The notes under the pieces were generated by a model, which made no database searches, was not told where the DNA came from, and worked only from the letters and a program-made list of their open reading frames with translations. 64,000 bases of DNA from Candidatus Obscuribacterales bacterium (GTDB lineage: Bacteria; Cyanobacteriota; Vampirovibrionia; Obscuribacterales; Obscuribacteraceae), in contig JAHBVO010000001.1 of assembly GCA_019637435.1 (NCBI GenBank), positions 1,860,001-1,924,000 on the forward strand, written 5' to 3'. Shown here piece by piece: positions 10,120-18,965 of this stretch (positions are counted from its first letter, which is position 1; each line of letters starts with the position of its first letter). A program made the translations under genes and the position numbers.

Positions 10120-11268
10120 ATGAGATTGAAATCGGTAGTTGTTAGAAATCAGGTGCGTGCGCGAATTTCATTCCCGTTGACTTTGCTAATTTCGATACAA
10201 ATGTTTTGTCTGGCTGAAGATGCTGGGCACGGGGAGCCAGCCGTACAGCCGAAAAAAACAGTTCAATTGTCTGTTGAAAATAAACCGCGAAAATTTGATG
10301 ATGAAGCTTGGCAGCGGAAGCCCCTGCCGTCGCAAAAGATGCTGGACGATGTTCTGAAGAATCTGAAAAGCGTTCGGGTTATAGACTGTGGATTAGACTT
10401 AATCGATGGAAAGCCGTATGCAGGAGGTGATCTTACCGGAAAGGTTTTCTTTAAGTTTTCCGATTCCAAAACTCTGAAGGAGTTTTCGGATTTCCTTCGA
10501 ATTCGCGAAAGCGATAAGAACACGAGCTGTTTTTATGGTGGTGCTCCAACGTGCGAATTGACCTTGGCTGACGGCCGAATCGTGCGTCTTCTTTGGCTTT
10601 ATGGCGGGCTAATAAGGTGGCATGATTGGAAGTATGACGCCCATTTGCAAAATCCACGAGGATTTATGCGTTGGCTGACCGATCATGGCGTGACCGGCTT
10701 ATACAGGGAAGAACAGGAACAACGTGAGTATAATCGACGAGAATATGAAGGTGTCAAGGCGAGCTTAGAAGAGTTTGTTAGAACGGCGCCGAAATCACTT
10801 CGCGTGTTCTTTCGAACTGAGCCAACAATTTTGAAGGAGGTTCGAACAGAGAAGTATAAAAACATTACTGAGGAACAGCTGTTGGAATTGGCTAAAATAG
10901 CTTTGAACAAGCAATTCCCAAGTGTGGATAGTCAAATTGGAGTTTTATTTGATTGGGAAGGAAAGTTGACTCACACCGAGAATCATCACTTTTCTCTCAA
11001 TAGTTTTCCAATCGAGCTGCTACTTAATCTTGATCAAGCGAAGGTGCTTAAATGGACTAGAGTGAATTCGTTATCTTTATCTTCGACTCAATGGGTTGGC
11101 GTGAGTCGCTACTATTCCAGCGAATATTTTGAATCAAAGTTTCCATCCGGTTACAAACTCTTAGACGAGAAACTGCGGTCTCGAATCCGACGAGGTGTGA
11201 CAGCAACTGGGAAGAACAAAACAGATCTCGAAAATTTTAAAGAGTTTGAAACGCGGAAGCGAATCTAG
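10120..11268 (+). CDS. Secreted protein of unknown function
   Basis: The 382-residue product starts with a basic n-region and a hydrophobic core (ISFPLTLLISIQMFCLAE), an export signal. I chose the ATG at 10120: an AGGAG lies 11 bases before it, while the ATG at 10096 has none. The mature part is rich in Lys/Arg/Glu. It has an alpha/beta middle (~110-190, with WLYGGLIRWHDWKYDAHLQN) and a charged helical stretch (REEQEQREYNRREYEG). I recognise no domain or catalytic motif. It precedes the S41-like gene on the same strand by ~120 bases and may be cotranscribed with it. Confidence 0.75.
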   Translation: MRLKSVVVRNQVRARISFPLTLLISIQMFCLAEDAGHGEPAVQPKKTVQLSVENKPRKFDDEAWQRKPLPSQKMLDDVLKNLKSVRVIDCGLDLIDGKPYAGGDLTGKVFFKFSDSKTLKEFSDFLRIRESDKNTSCFYGGAPTCELTLADGRIVRLLWLYGGLIRWHDWKYDAHLQNPRGFMRWLTDHGVTGLYREEQEQREYNRREYEGVKASLEEFVRTAPKSLRVFFRTEPTILKEVRTEKYKNITEEQLLELAKIALNKQFPSVDSQIGVLFDWEGKLTHTENHHFSLNSFPIELLLNLDQAKVLKWTRVNSLSLSSTQWVGVSRYYSSEYFESKFPSGYKLLDEKLRSRIRRGVTATGKNKTDLENFKEFETRKRI

Positions 11269-11388
11269 CGCTTCGTGTCTTTAATATAGAATGCTGTTTG
11301 ACGAAAACGGCACGGCGCTCCTTTGCGCGTTCAATGTATTAGATTGATTCCATTCACGAGGCGAAAACGTTCGAAAGACTTTCCGACC

Positions 11389-14058
11389 ATGAGCAAGCCC
11401 AAAAGATCACATTTATCAATTTACCCGTACGCGAGAGTATCGCTTGCAATAGCCGCTTCAGCTATGATTTTGTGCGCGCCCCGGAGCCTCGCGTCTATCG
11501 GCGGTCGGCCAGCGCCGCTTCGCTCTAATACCGACGTTATCCCCCGGTATCCGCAGGACAATCCCACACTCAACAATCCAGACTTTTTGTTCCAGCACGA
11601 GCGCAGCGATAGCACTAAGATTATCGAGGCGGAACGCACGCCAATTTCCAGCGTTCAAACAAAAACATTCTCGACGCCTTTGACGCCGCAGGAAATCTAT
11701 TACGAAGCGTGGTCAGCGATCAAACACGACTTCGCCGATCAGACGTTCAACGGACAAAACTGGGAGAAGTGGCAGCACAAGTACGACGACAAATTGCACA
11801 CACCGGAAGATGCAAAGAAAGCAGTGGAAACGCTGATCGCATCCTTGGGAGATCGATTTACGTTTCTGTCGGGCAGTAGCGAAAACAAACTCGCGCACTA
11901 CGACGCGCCGACCGAAATTTGCGGCGTGGGTCTACCGCTCATTCCGTTCGGTCGCGTTTTCGAGCCCCTCGAAAATTCCCCAGCCGCCAAAGTCGGCGTC
12001 AAGAAATATTGGCGGATCACAAGCGTGGACGGTCAGGAACCTGGACGCACACTTGAGCAAATCGCCGAGAAAATCCGGGGACCAGAAGGCACCTCTGTCA
12101 CGCTCGGCTTTCTGACGGACACTGACGAAGAGAAGTTGGTGACTCTCACACGCACACGAATTCCGGTTCCAACTATCACAAAAACGGCAATCATGAATGC
12201 CGACGTCGGATACGTACGCATAAACTCTCTGCGCGAAACCACCTGCGCGGAACTCGAGCAAGCGCTCACCAAACTGTCTAAAACAAACTCACTTATCGTT
12301 GACCTCCGAGATTGTGATGGATACAGCTTCTTAGAAGCGCTCAAAGTCGCAGATCTTTTCCTGAAACGAAATCAATGTATCTCTATCGTTCGCTACAACG
12401 ACAACAACAGACCCAGCACGAAGGCCTACTACTCAACCGGGAAAGGGAAATATACAAAACGCATTGCAGTTTTGATCAACCGAGGAACAGCCGGCACCCC
12501 TGAAATCATCGCAGCAGCGTTGAGCGACAATGGCGCCACTACATACGGTGCTGTTAGTGAAGGCAACGCAACAGTTCAGAAAGACGTCGAACTCACTCCG
12601 GGCATGACGCTTCACGTAACCTCCGGCATTGCGATTTCCCCGACCCGGCAACGACGATTCAACTGGAAAGGTTTGGCACCCGACGCCGACGTTTCATTCA
12701 ACTATTACAACCCGGACCGATCTATTGGTAGTCCGTGGTCTGACAACGGTCCCTGGTATATGTTTGGCAGCTCGAAGGTGACTGCAAGTCAACCAGTGAA
12801 TACGGTCGAGAGATACGCTATCAATCTTCCTAATCTGAGAGCCGAATTCAAACCCGCCGACGATGAGTTATTATGCGATGGTCAACTAATGAAAGCTTAT
12901 GATGCACTAAAGTCTCCTGCTAAATTTCTTCCAAATCCTCCGATTGCTTCATCGCCTGTCAAGCGCGAACTGCTCAAAACACGGAAAGAGAAATTCGAAT
13001 CAGCGCCTCTACAAACAATGGAAGAGAAATTAGAGCCGCTAGCGAAGCAGCTGGAAAAGCAAAAGGAGGAGGAAGTACAGGTTCGGAAGCTCGAAAACGA
13101 ACGGCTTGTGAAATCAGCCTTGGAAACGCTGGACGGAACAGATAAAGACGCCAATCTACTTTCATACTTCGAGCGAATTGGTCAACTTTCCGACACATAC
13201 ATGAAAACGGGCAATTCGGAAAAGGCACACGAACTTTGCGTTCGACTTTTGGATGAGTATCTGTCGTCAGACTCCGCAAAAGCAGACAGGCAAATTTTCA
13301 AGGTTGCTTCACAGTACTATGGAGTCGCGAGCAAGCGTTTCACCGAAATGGAACTGTTCAGCTACTTCGACAAACTCCTTGAGTCACGAAAAAGTAGTTC
13401 CCAGGATTTCGCGTCGGAGGGAGAGACAATCGCAAGATCGGTACATGATTCCTCTACTCAAACCACGCTTTTCGAGCACTTACTTACTGAAGCGGAGAAG
13501 CGCGCAGGAAGCCGCTCTCCGAGTCTGGATCCAATCTTGGAGCAGCTCTGCTACAAGTATCATAATCTCAACGATAGAGTTAAGGTCGAAAACCTTTTAC
13601 GAATGCGCAAGAATCTCCTCGCCAGCGGACTTTGCGAACAACTTCAAAGAGACTTCAGAATTTACAAAACCCAAATAGATACCGACTTTGCTGATGACGC
13701 AATCCTCGCTATCGAGACATTGCTCAGAACGAAGCTAAAAGATCCGACTCTGTCTCAAACATCGGCGATATTTGAACTGACTAGACATCTACGCGACCGC
13801 GGTCGAGGAGACGCCGCAGCGCGAATTGAAAACTCCATTTGCGAAAACCCTAACAAGAGTAACTCGTCGCTGGTAGACTACTGGTACACGGAGCGCTACT
13901 TCAAGTTTCTCAGAGAAAATCAATTTGACGACGCCGAGAAAGTCGTTCGCGAACGCGTCGAGAGTTTTAAAAAATTCGGTCCCGCCGACAAACTTTTTAA
14001 ATGGTGGCTGCTGCAATTAGGCGAGATTGACGCGGCGAGCAAAAAGCAAAATCCATAA
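11389..14058 (+). CDS. Secreted S41/CtpA-like protein with PDZ and helical C-terminus, catalytic residues apparently lost
   Basis: The 889-residue product has a signal peptide (VSLAIAASAMILCAPRSLAS), so I start at ATG 11389 rather than TTG 11323. Domain order: an N-terminal helical segment (~90-150), a PDZ domain (~177-255, with SPAAKVGV and ITSVDGQEP), an S41 tail-specific protease core (~270-440, with VGYVRINSL, LIVDLRDCDGYSFLEALKVA and SGIAISPTRQRRF), then ~400 residues of charged helices with TPR-like pairs. In active S41 enzymes the motif is G-[ST]-A-S-A-S-E-I, and a Lys lies in FGKGxVQ. Here they read GTAGTPEI (~366-373) and EGNATVQ (~391-397), so both serines and the Lys are replaced. 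It is therefore probably a binding or scaffold protein of the periplasm rather than a protease. A fragment of this gene recurs at 21191-21266. Confidence 0.85.
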   Translation: MSKPKRSHLSIYPYARVSLAIAASAMILCAPRSLASIGGRPAPLRSNTDVIPRYPQDNPTLNNPDFLFQHERSDSTKIIEAERTPISSVQTKTFSTPLTPQEIYYEAWSAIKHDFADQTFNGQNWEKWQHKYDDKLHTPEDAKKAVETLIASLGDRFTFLSGSSENKLAHYDAPTEICGVGLPLIPFGRVFEPLENSPAAKVGVKKYWRITSVDGQEPGRTLEQIAEKIRGPEGTSVTLGFLTDTDEEKLVTLTRTRIPVPTITKTAIMNADVGYVRINSLRETTCAELEQALTKLSKTNSLIVDLRDCDGYSFLEALKVADLFLKRNQCISIVRYNDNNRPSTKAYYSTGKGKYTKRIAVLINRGTAGTPEIIAAALSDNGATTYGAVSEGNATVQKDVELTPGMTLHVTSGIAISPTRQRRFNWKGLAPDADVSFNYYNPDRSIGSPWSDNGPWYMFGSSKVTASQPVNTVERYAINLPNLRAEFKPADDELLCDGQLMKAYDALKSPAKFLPNPPIASSPVKRELLKTRKEKFESAPLQTMEEKLEPLAKQLEKQKEEEVQVRKLENERLVKSALETLDGTDKDANLLSYFERIGQLSDTYMKTGNSEKAHELCVRLLDEYLSSDSAKADRQIFKVASQYYGVASKRFTEMELFSYFDKLLESRKSSSQDFASEGETIARSVHDSSTQTTLFEHLLTEAEKRAGSRSPSLDPILEQLCYKYHNLNDRVKVENLLRMRKNLLASGLCEQLQRDFRIYKTQIDTDFADDAILAIETLLRTKLKDPTLSQTSAIFELTRHLRDRGRGDAAARIENSICENPNKSNSSLVDYWYTERYFKFLRENQFDDAEKVVRERVESFKKFGPADKLFKWWLLQLGEIDAASKKQNP

Positions 14059-14133
14059 GCTGCTGCAGAGCTCCATGCATCTGCCGTCACAAGGTTTGTT
14101 ATCATAAGCCGCTTCGCAACGAGTACGGCAACA

Positions 14134-14162
14134 ATCTGCGTAGCCTGGTTTGCTACGCAGAT
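14134..14162. terminator. Strong 11-bp hairpin, possible bidirectional terminator
   Basis: ATCTGCGTAGC and GCTACGCAGAT pair perfectly around a 7-base loop. It lies between the 3' ends of two convergent genes (the S41-like gene on plus and the small 58-residue gene on minus), where a transcription end is expected. There is no T-run on either side, so intrinsic termination is not certain. Confidence 0.35.
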
Positions 14163-14303
14163 GGTAGCTCACAAAGATGGTAGCTATGCCACCCGGAATG
14201 AAGCAAGCAAGTGCAAATCGTTTGAAGCGAGGTCAAGCATCAGCAGGTTTTGAACAGCCTCTTTCGAATTGTTGCTGATGCGTATTCAACTGCGTCGACG
14301 GCC

Positions 14304-14480
14304 CTAGTCATTAACTAAAGGAAGGGAATTCTTTTGACTCTCACCGTCAAGTTGCTCCAACTTTGGAATTTCACGCACGATCTTTCCGTCTCGAACAACA
14401 ACAAACTCTGTTCCATTCTGAGCTGCAAGCAATCGAGCGCGTTTAGCAGCGCGAGTCAAGCCGGCCCCAGCATTCTCCAT
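14304..14480 (-). CDS. Small conserved protein, paralogue of the one at 19095-19307
   Basis: This 58-residue frame starts at MENAGAGLTRAAKRARLLA and contains EFVVVRDGKIVREIP. The same pattern (RASKRARLLA, then EFVVVRDGKLVREIP) occurs in the 70-residue product at 19095-19307, so two diverged copies sit 5 kb apart. Conservation at protein level with many silent base changes argues that both are or were translated. The frame is open upstream to a TAG at 14508-14510, so the N-terminus may be shortened relative to its paralogue. The layout is a basic helix followed by a short beta-hairpin ending in Pro. The family is unknown to me; a small nucleic-acid-binding or antitoxin-like protein is only a guess. 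Confidence 0.6.
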   Translation of the reverse strand: MENAGAGLTRAAKRARLLAAQNGTEFVVVRDGKIVREIPKLEQLDGESQKNSLPLVND

Positions 14481-14509
14481 ATCAGGATCTACTTTGTTGG
14501 TTAGATCCT

Positions 14510-15283
14510 ATGACGGATTGCCCGGATGAGCAAAAGACTGAGGTCAAGGAGAGAACAGAATCTCCTCAAAAGGCTCGCCAAGAAAGTGCAATCGGCAACA
14601 ATTCAAATCAAAACGCCTGGGGCACTGCTAACGAAATTTCGCACAAGAATGATATTCATCCCTCCGAAGTCGAAGGCATAAAAGCCATAGATTCTTTCGG
14701 CATAGACTTCGGCGACGGCGCAATTCTTACGGCTAAAGGACTGGCGTCCAGAGACGGAGATAGTGTTAGGGAAAGCAAAGAGGAAAGTTCAAAAGAGAAA
14801 TCACTGCCCGCGGTATCAACAGCAAAGATGATGCAAATAGCGGAGAAAGAGCACGACCACCCTACAAGATGGAAGCCACCGCCACCCAAATGCAATTTGT
14901 ATCTCGACACCGTTGCTTCCAGTGCCGGTATGAAGCTTCCCTGGAAACCCGGGCACCCACCTACTTCAGGAGACATGAACAGACTTCTTGAGAAAAGTGG
15001 AGATTTTGACCAGGTATGGAAGACTGATTTTTCCGATGACCACCTGTCCCTGGAAAATTTCAATATGTTTGAAATGAGACCTGGCGATCTTGTTATTTGG
15101 GACACACCAGACGTAAGTCATATTGCTATAGCGACCGCGGCACGGACTGTAATCTACGCTGGTTCGGCTACTGCCAAAAATGGCTGCGGGCATTGTGACA
15201 TCAAATACTATACGGGCGACAAGGAACCAACCAACTACGGCGCGCCAACAGCCATCTACAGATACAAAAATATGACCAAATAG
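14510..15283 (+). CDS. Cys/His amidase-like (NlpC/P60 or CHAP type) protein, possible effector
   Basis: The 257-residue product has a polar, Glu/Lys/Ser-rich N-terminal ~110 residues and no signal peptide. A compact C-terminal domain follows. In it, Cys128 (CNLYLDTVASSAG) lies at the start of a helix, and His204 follows 76 residues later in RPGDLVIWD...SHIAIAT. This Cys-helix then G-D-hxxW/x-S-H-hxhh pattern is that of papain-fold peptidoglycan amidases and endopeptidases (NlpC/P60, CHAP). The substrate would be peptidoglycan, but this is inferred. The disordered N-terminus in place of a signal peptide recalls effectors exported by other routes. Its 3' end is 5 bases from a convergent gene for a small exported protein. 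Confidence 0.65.
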   Translation: MTDCPDEQKTEVKERTESPQKARQESAIGNNSNQNAWGTANEISHKNDIHPSEVEGIKAIDSFGIDFGDGAILTAKGLASRDGDSVRESKEESSKEKSLPAVSTAKMMQIAEKEHDHPTRWKPPPPKCNLYLDTVASSAGMKLPWKPGHPPTSGDMNRLLEKSGDFDQVWKTDFSDDHLSLENFNMFEMRPGDLVIWDTPDVSHIAIATAARTVIYAGSATAKNGCGHCDIKYYTGDKEPTNYGAPTAIYRYKNMTK

Positions 15284-15288
15284 ATCGA

Positions 15289-15762
15289 TCACTTAACGGT
15301 GTATGACAGTACTGGTAGTTCCTGACCCTCTATCCAACCTTTTATCCAGTACTTGCCCTTCTTAAATCCATCGACAATCGGGAAATTGAAATAGACCACT
15401 CCGTTCTCAACATCATGCAATTTTTCCTTTCCTTTGGTTGCTTCGTCGGACTTCTTTCGGGCAAATGAGCCAACCGTGTGAGTCCAATTGATCTGTTTTC
15501 GCGACGTCTTGAGCTTGAGCCGATATCCGTAACTGAAGCCACGTCCTTTTACGACAGTAGTTGGGAAAAATTTGATTTTGCTGTTTGGCACTTCATCCAT
15601 TGGCGCCTTCCCCTCCGGAAACTTTCCAAACTCAAAAGACTCCACGATCAGATCAGGTGAAATCACCTTTAGGGGCTGCTCTTCCTTCGCCCAAGTCGGG
15701 CAACCTAGCAGCATAAAAGCGAGAAGAATAGCTGGACTGGCGGAAGCAATAGTGGTTCTCAT
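15289..15762 (-). CDS. Small exported protein, possibly a lipoprotein, convergent with the amidase-like gene
   Basis: The 157-residue product has a signal sequence (SPAILLAFMLLGC). The Cys after LLG could be a lipidation site, although the lipobox is not ideal. The mature part has alternating beta strands (FFPTTVVKGRGFSYGYRLKL, then YFNFPIVDGF, KYWIKGWIEG, LPVLSYTVK), like a small immunoglobulin-type or beta-sandwich domain. No family is recognised. It is on the opposite strand and ends 5 bases from the amidase-like gene. A periplasmic inhibitor of that enzyme is conceivable, but head-to-tail facing genes are not the usual layout for toxin-immunity pairs. Confidence 0.65.
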   Translation of the reverse strand: MRTTIASASPAILLAFMLLGCPTWAKEEQPLKVISPDLIVESFEFGKFPEGKAPMDEVPNSKIKFFPTTVVKGRGFSYGYRLKLKTSRKQINWTHTVGSFARKKSDEATKGKEKLHDVENGVVYFNFPIVDGFKKGKYWIKGWIEGQELPVLSYTVK

Positions 15763-15798
15763 AGCGTCAGTATAAACTCATTTTGATTTTCTAGCACC

Positions 15799-15920
15799 AC
15801 TGAAGATTTGCAAGGTTGGAACTAGCGAGCCAAGAGTTCATAAGGTCGCGAATAGATCAAACGAGCCGGAGTTTTGGTCGAACCTGGACGACTTTAAATT
15901 TGCAGAAAACCGCCTTCGCC
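15799..15920 (+). pseudogene. Mosaic broken copy of sequences from 6232-6275 and 7018-7095
   Basis: Bases 15799-15842 resemble the spacer after the giant surface protein (6232-6275, sharing TGAAGATTTGCAAGGT and ACTAGCGAGCCA). Bases 15844-15920 then match the interior of the secreted TPR gene (7018-7095, sharing CGGAGTTTTGGTCGAACCTG), with only a few mismatches. The ~740 bases between the two source segments are missing. This is a decayed partial duplication with an internal deletion and has no coding potential of its own. Confidence 0.8.
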
Positions 15921-16041
15921 GATTCGACAATTCCTTAGGATGGCTGGCAGACCCCAGTCCAAATAACTTTTACTTCGCCACCCGGAAATGTATTTCCGCG
16001 TGATGCCATTTTTCATGAGATTTGAAGTGATTGCATTTAGC

Positions 16042-16611
16042 TTACGATTTTCGTTTGCGCCTTTTCTGAAGGACTACGGGTGCCCCGTCGATTTCAGGCT
16101 CGTTTGCATAGTTGAAGCCGGTCAGCTGTTCGAACAAGTTGACCGGAATCGAGAAGAAGTGATCCCACTGCTTGTTTAGGGGCGTTGAATCTCTTTCGAC
16201 AATAATTTGCTCTTTTATGCTATCGAAGACTATCGGTGGTTTTCCGCAAATTTCTATGTTGTCCTTACCTAGATCCCAGAAGTGAGACACTGACCATTGC
16301 CGCTTACCGCGGTGCCACTCGCTGGTGGCGCAGTAATTGCAGTGTTCATCAATAATTGAGACGAGCAGCTTGATGCTCTTAGATGCATCTTCAAGCACGT
16401 CGGTTCTGTCTTTGTATACCGGGCCAGTAAGACCGTCAACAAACAAGTCTAGCTTTAGGTGGTCGTAAATTATGTACCAGCCGGTCTTCATTCGAAAACC
16501 GCATAGCCCGCCAATCTCCACAGCAGTTCCAGAGCTTCGCAGGTTAAGTGCATCCCAGAGGTCTTCTTCATCAATCACTTTTGCTGCTAGTGTCGCTAGT
16601 GCTATTCCCAC
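16042..16611 (-). CDS. Hypothetical cytoplasmic protein
   Basis: The 189-residue product starts at a GTG, with GAGGTG correctly spaced upstream on the minus strand. There is no signal peptide or membrane segment. It looks like an alpha/beta globular protein: a strand-rich N-terminal half (CGFRMKTGWYIIYDHLKLDL), a cysteine pair (HCNYCATSEWH) that might bind a metal, and a very basic end (VVLQKRRKRKS). No family is recognised. It stands alone on the minus strand beside gene debris, so it may belong to the accessory cargo of this region. Confidence 0.55.
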   Translation of the reverse strand: MGIALATLAAKVIDEEDLWDALNLRSSGTAVEIGGLCGFRMKTGWYIIYDHLKLDLFVDGLTGPVYKDRTDVLEDASKSIKLLVSIIDEHCNYCATSEWHRGKRQWSVSHFWDLGKDNIEICGKPPIVFDSIKEQIIVERDSTPLNKQWDHFFSIPVNLFEQLTGFNYANEPEIDGAPVVLQKRRKRKS

Positions 16612-17114
16612 GTTTCACCTCGTCGAATAAATGCTTGATTTTAGCCAGCTGCGAAACCTTCCACACGACTTTTTATTTTTCCTTTGTGACTTGCTTCGGC
16701 GATCAGGAGATCTATATTTTGACAGGTCGATGAATGACGGTGGAGAGTTGACTTTACTGGTAACGAAATTTGGTCGCCATCAAAAAGCAGTTTCTTTATT
16801 GTCGGTAGCTGCAAATTAGAATTCATCTTGGTTGAACCAATAATTTGCGGTCTACCCTACGCAACAAGGGAAAATTCTCTGAGTCGGTTCGATAATGTCA
16901 TACTCCCTCCACGAAGCTCATTCGTTCAGACAAGAATCCCGCTGGACTCTCTGAGAGACTGAAGTCTACCACGAAGGCTTTCTCAACCAGGCGGTAGGCT
17001 AACACCGCCAGTAATACCACGGCTTACACCTTAGTGATCCTGTAGGGGTGTCTAACGGATCGGGTCCACTTCATTGCCATTAGTTCTGGTGCCTCTTCAG
17101 ACAAATCGTAATTC
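16612..17114. other. Intergenic stretch, no recognised feature
   Basis: About 500 bases without a credible gene. A GCGGT...ACCGC inverted repeat with a short loop is present near 16990-17010, but it has no T-run. Short overlapping frames at the left end lack ribosome binding sites. No repeat shared with other parts of the window was seen. Confidence 0.4.
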
Positions 17115-17405
17115 TCAAAGTGATTGATGAGGGAAACCGCAGATGCAACAAAAAGTATTCATAAGATAAGTGGTGATTAAATGGGTAAGAATGGGTGCGG
17201 CCAACAGTGAGCAATAGGTGAGGCATCTAGACTTAGAACCTTTAATTATTTTGAGCCTATTCCTGAGCAGGAACCAAATCAGCGGCAATGAGAAGATGGT
17301 TAATAGTCTCGACACCATAAAGCACTCATCCCAACTAAGGGAAAAATCTTTCCAGAGGAAACCGACTGCAATAGACAAAAGGATTATGACAGCTACATAG
17401 CGCAT
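17115..17405 (-). CDS. Small membrane protein, uncertain
   Basis: The 96-residue frame has hydrophobic stretches at ~3-20 (YVAVIILLSIAVGFLW), ~32-48 (SRLLTIFSLPLIWFLL) and ~65-85 (YCSLLAAPILTHLITTYLM), with Arg/Lys-rich loops between. This is the pattern of a three-pass membrane protein. No good ribosome binding site is visible before the ATG, so translation is uncertain. A plus-strand frame over the same bases has no such pattern. No family is recognised. Confidence 0.4.
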   Translation of the reverse strand: MRYVAVIILLSIAVGFLWKDFSLSWDECFMVSRLLTIFSLPLIWFLLRNRLKIIKGSKSRCLTYCSLLAAPILTHLITTYLMNTFCCICGFPHQSL

Positions 17406-17521
17406 GATCTAAAACCAGAACTAGTCTTATTATTCTAGATCTGGTTTTGAATGAAAACAATCGTGTTTTCATCACTGCTAAGAATAAGATAGCTAAAAGA
17501 ATTCATCGCGTTGAAACAATA

Positions 17522-18400
17522 CTATGGATCAGGATGCGGTTGTGGTGGATCCGGCAGTGGAAGCGCTATTCCGCCCTCGCCTACATTGGGTCGCGGGCGA
17601 CGTGGTACCAGGGATGGTTCTAGCGGATCCTCCGGTGGAAAAAATCTATTGGTTCGCTCGTCAAACATGGCATTACTAAACTGTTGCATTGTCATTTTTC
17701 CGGACGAAATAAGATATTCGGCCAGTTTAAGTGATTTCATTTCAGAATCCGTGACATAGCCAGCTTGCAAAACCAGGTCTACAAGCGAGATGCCTGGATA
17801 AAGATTCATCTGGTTCGTCAAGGCTCGAACTTCGGCAAGTCCAATGAATTGTGCTTGCTTGAGTAGATCGAGCAGCATTGGCTCAGACTCTGCCAGTGGT
17901 GGATTCGTCACGATCTGACGGTCTTCCACTTCGGCGACTTCCTGGACAGCCGCTGCTGGTGCTTCAATCATCTCGAGCGTTCCGTCTTCCGGAATTACGT
18001 GCCCTTCAACCAGCGCGCCACGCGCCACGATCAAATCATGACTGCGCCTCAGTCTTGGTTCTCTCAGAATAAACCCAGCATTGAGCAGCTTGTAGTAGTC
18101 TTCTTTCAGTTCTTTAGGACTGGGATGCTTGCGCAAAAATCGTCTAATCGCCTTAAAATACGCCGCCAGAACCACGCTGGGATTGACGTCGCATGCGATT
18201 TCCAGTAGATCGTAGTAATTGGGCGGGAGGTCAGCCTGTGCGCTCTTCGGCGGAGGCAATAAGTCTGGAAACAATTGATAGAGTGACTGGAATGCTTTCA
18301 CCAGTCCAGTCACGTCGGTATCAGCCCAACTTTGGCGCAAGGCCGCGCAGAGAATTTGAGTCTCTAGCTCGAACCTGTTGGCACCACCAAGTAGGGTCAT
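17522..18400 (-). CDS. Degenerate J-domain-like protein with C-terminal helical repeats
   Basis: The 292-residue product has, at ~60-125, the order of a DnaJ J-domain: NYYDLLEI (helix I), VVLAAYFKAIRRFLRKHP (helix II), then YYKLLNAGFILREPRLRRSHDL (helices III/IV, like EAYEVLSDPEKRxxYD). The HPD tripeptide needed to stimulate Hsp70 ATPase is HPS here, so classical cochaperone activity is doubtful. Residues ~175-250 contain two similar helical units (LLDLLKQAQFIGLAEVRALT and LVDLVLQAGYVTDSEMKSL) that recall the N-terminal repeats of GspE/MshE-type ATPases. The end is proline-rich. Cytoplasmic. The role is unknown. Confidence 0.65.
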   Translation of the reverse strand: MTLLGGANRFELETQILCAALRQSWADTDVTGLVKAFQSLYQLFPDLLPPPKSAQADLPPNYYDLLEIACDVNPSVVLAAYFKAIRRFLRKHPSPKELKEDYYKLLNAGFILREPRLRRSHDLIVARGALVEGHVIPEDGTLEMIEAPAAAVQEVAEVEDRQIVTNPPLAESEPMLLDLLKQAQFIGLAEVRALTNQMNLYPGISLVDLVLQAGYVTDSEMKSLKLAEYLISSGKMTMQQFSNAMFDERTNRFFPPEDPLEPSLVPRRPRPNVGEGGIALPLPDPPQPHPDP

Positions 18401-18608
18401 TATTTGCTACCTCTGGCTGGATGGTCTTGTCTGTTTCGGGAGTCGGCCACCTAGCTTCATTGTACCGTTTCTGTGTTCCCGCACGACGCTCCCGTGTAAT
18501 GGTGCGCTATTTTCAGCCCCGCGCCTAGTTGTTGACGACATTCATGGGCTCACAAAAAAAATAAATGTGTCCAGTGGCTTCGATTACTCGGTCTATTTTT
18601 CTGCAACT

Positions 18609-18965
18609 TCAATCCTTTGAATTCATTATGGTCCGCAGTTCCAGAATTCGCTCGCGAAACTGAGGACCCAAACTATCGGCATCCAAAGGGATCGTTATCA
18701 ACAAGTCTCTGATAGACCCGCCCTCCATCGGATTTTGTAGATTCATACTTAGACAGAACTCAGGGTCGGGTACGTTTCTTAGCGCCACGGGGCCATTCAT
18801 AAAGCTGTAGCAGTTGCTCATGACCCATTGCTGCGACTTAGAAAAGCTTGGCATTTTCGAGTCAACCCAAGTGTTATCGTTCGCGTTTCTGGTGGACCAA
18901 AGCCGAATGTGTTTACAGCCGAGGATGACCCCTGGCCCTATAGATACCCGCGGTCGGATAGGCAA
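18609..18965 (-). CDS. Hypothetical protein, uncertain
   Basis: The 118-residue frame has normal protein composition, with a plausible globular C-terminal half (MEGGSIRDLLITIPLDADSL, then FRERILELRTIM). It has no signal peptide. The first ~38 residues overlap the start of a plus-strand frame at 18925, so only one of the two may be translated there; an internal ATG at 18854 is an alternative start. No family is recognised. Confidence 0.4.
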   Translation of the reverse strand: MPIRPRVSIGPGVILGCKHIRLWSTRNANDNTWVDSKMPSFSKSQQWVMSNCYSFMNGPVALRNVPDPEFCLSMNLQNPMEGGSIRDLLITIPLDADSLGPQFRERILELRTIMNSKD

